A DNA stretch of 5,881 bases. It comes from Desulfobacterales bacterium (lineage in GTDB: Bacteria; Desulfobacterota; Desulfobacteria; Desulfobacterales; 4be13). This document shows, in pieces, positions 5,855 to 5,881 of this stretch. Location: the NCBI GenBank assembly GCA_029934695.1, contig JAOZLU010000058.1, forward strand, positions 2,796 to 8,676, written 5' to 3'. Position 1 is the stretch's first letter; each line of letters opens with the position of its first letter. The notes under the pieces were generated by a model. The model did no database searches. It was not told where the DNA came from and saw nothing but the letters and a program-made list of their open reading frames with translations. Position numbers and translations under genes: made by a program.

Positions 5855-5881
5855 TTCATCCTTTCTCGTTCATCCTTTCTC
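5855..5881. repeat. 14-bp tandem repeat running off the right edge
   Basis: TTCATCCTTTCTCG at 5855-5868 is followed at once by 13 identical bases at 5869-5881, where the window ends. A close relative (TTTCATCCTTCTCC) occurs at 5739-5752, and TTTCATC also occurs at 5809-5815 and 5818-5824. The 5713-5881 stretch is pyrimidine-rich on this strand and shows no convincing gene. The repeat may extend beyond the window. Confidence 0.55.

Overview
The window holds two large, co-directional genes for exported proteins, with a short non-coding stretch at the right end. No mobile element, CRISPR array or RNA gene was seen. The architectures are a tandem PKD/K319L-like array with a choice-of-anchor-U-like C-terminus and a Cys-bearing membrane tail, and a secreted papain-family protease with FG-GAP repeats and a dockerin-like EF-hand end carrying the motif DGKIGLEEAI. 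They suggest a Gram-negative bacterium with an elaborate surface proteome. From general familiarity with such domain mixes I would guess Desulfobacterota, but the window has no phylogenetic marker and this is weak inference.

Bases 2-2725 are the 3' part of a gene whose start lies left of the window. It encodes seven visible tandem Ig/PKD-like modules of 95-97 residues, then a domain resembling choice-of-anchor U, then a putative C-terminal sorting/anchor segment (a Cys motif, one hydrophobic helix, Arg). An odd 43-residue tail follows, encoded across a strong inverted-repeat structure at 2622-2689. The product is most likely a repetitive, surface-attached or secreted adhesin/stalk-type protein.

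Bases 2722-5643 encode a complete 973-residue preprotein. Its order is signal peptide, seven FG-GAP-like repeats (a predicted seven-bladed beta-propeller), linker/propeptide, papain-like C1 peptidase with all catalytic residues, two Ig/BACON-like beta domains and a dockerin-like EF-hand pair. Its ATG overlaps the stop of the first gene (ATGA), with a Shine-Dalgarno sequence inside the upstream gene, so the two are probably co-transcribed and translationally coupled.

Bases 5644-5881 contain no convincing gene. They hold a long two-part hairpin that is a likely terminator, possibly serving both strands, then a second small hairpin, and pyrimidine-rich TTCATC-type repeats ending in a 14-bp tandem repeat that runs off the window.

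A plausible joint role is a surface adhesive/structural protein and a calcium-dependent secreted protease made from one transcript, with the protease perhaps processing or being displayed with the repeat protein. This is inference. The best candidates for something unusual are the protease architecture, in which the peptidase may be inserted inside an Ig-like domain, and the invertible RNA structure that encodes the tail of the first gene.
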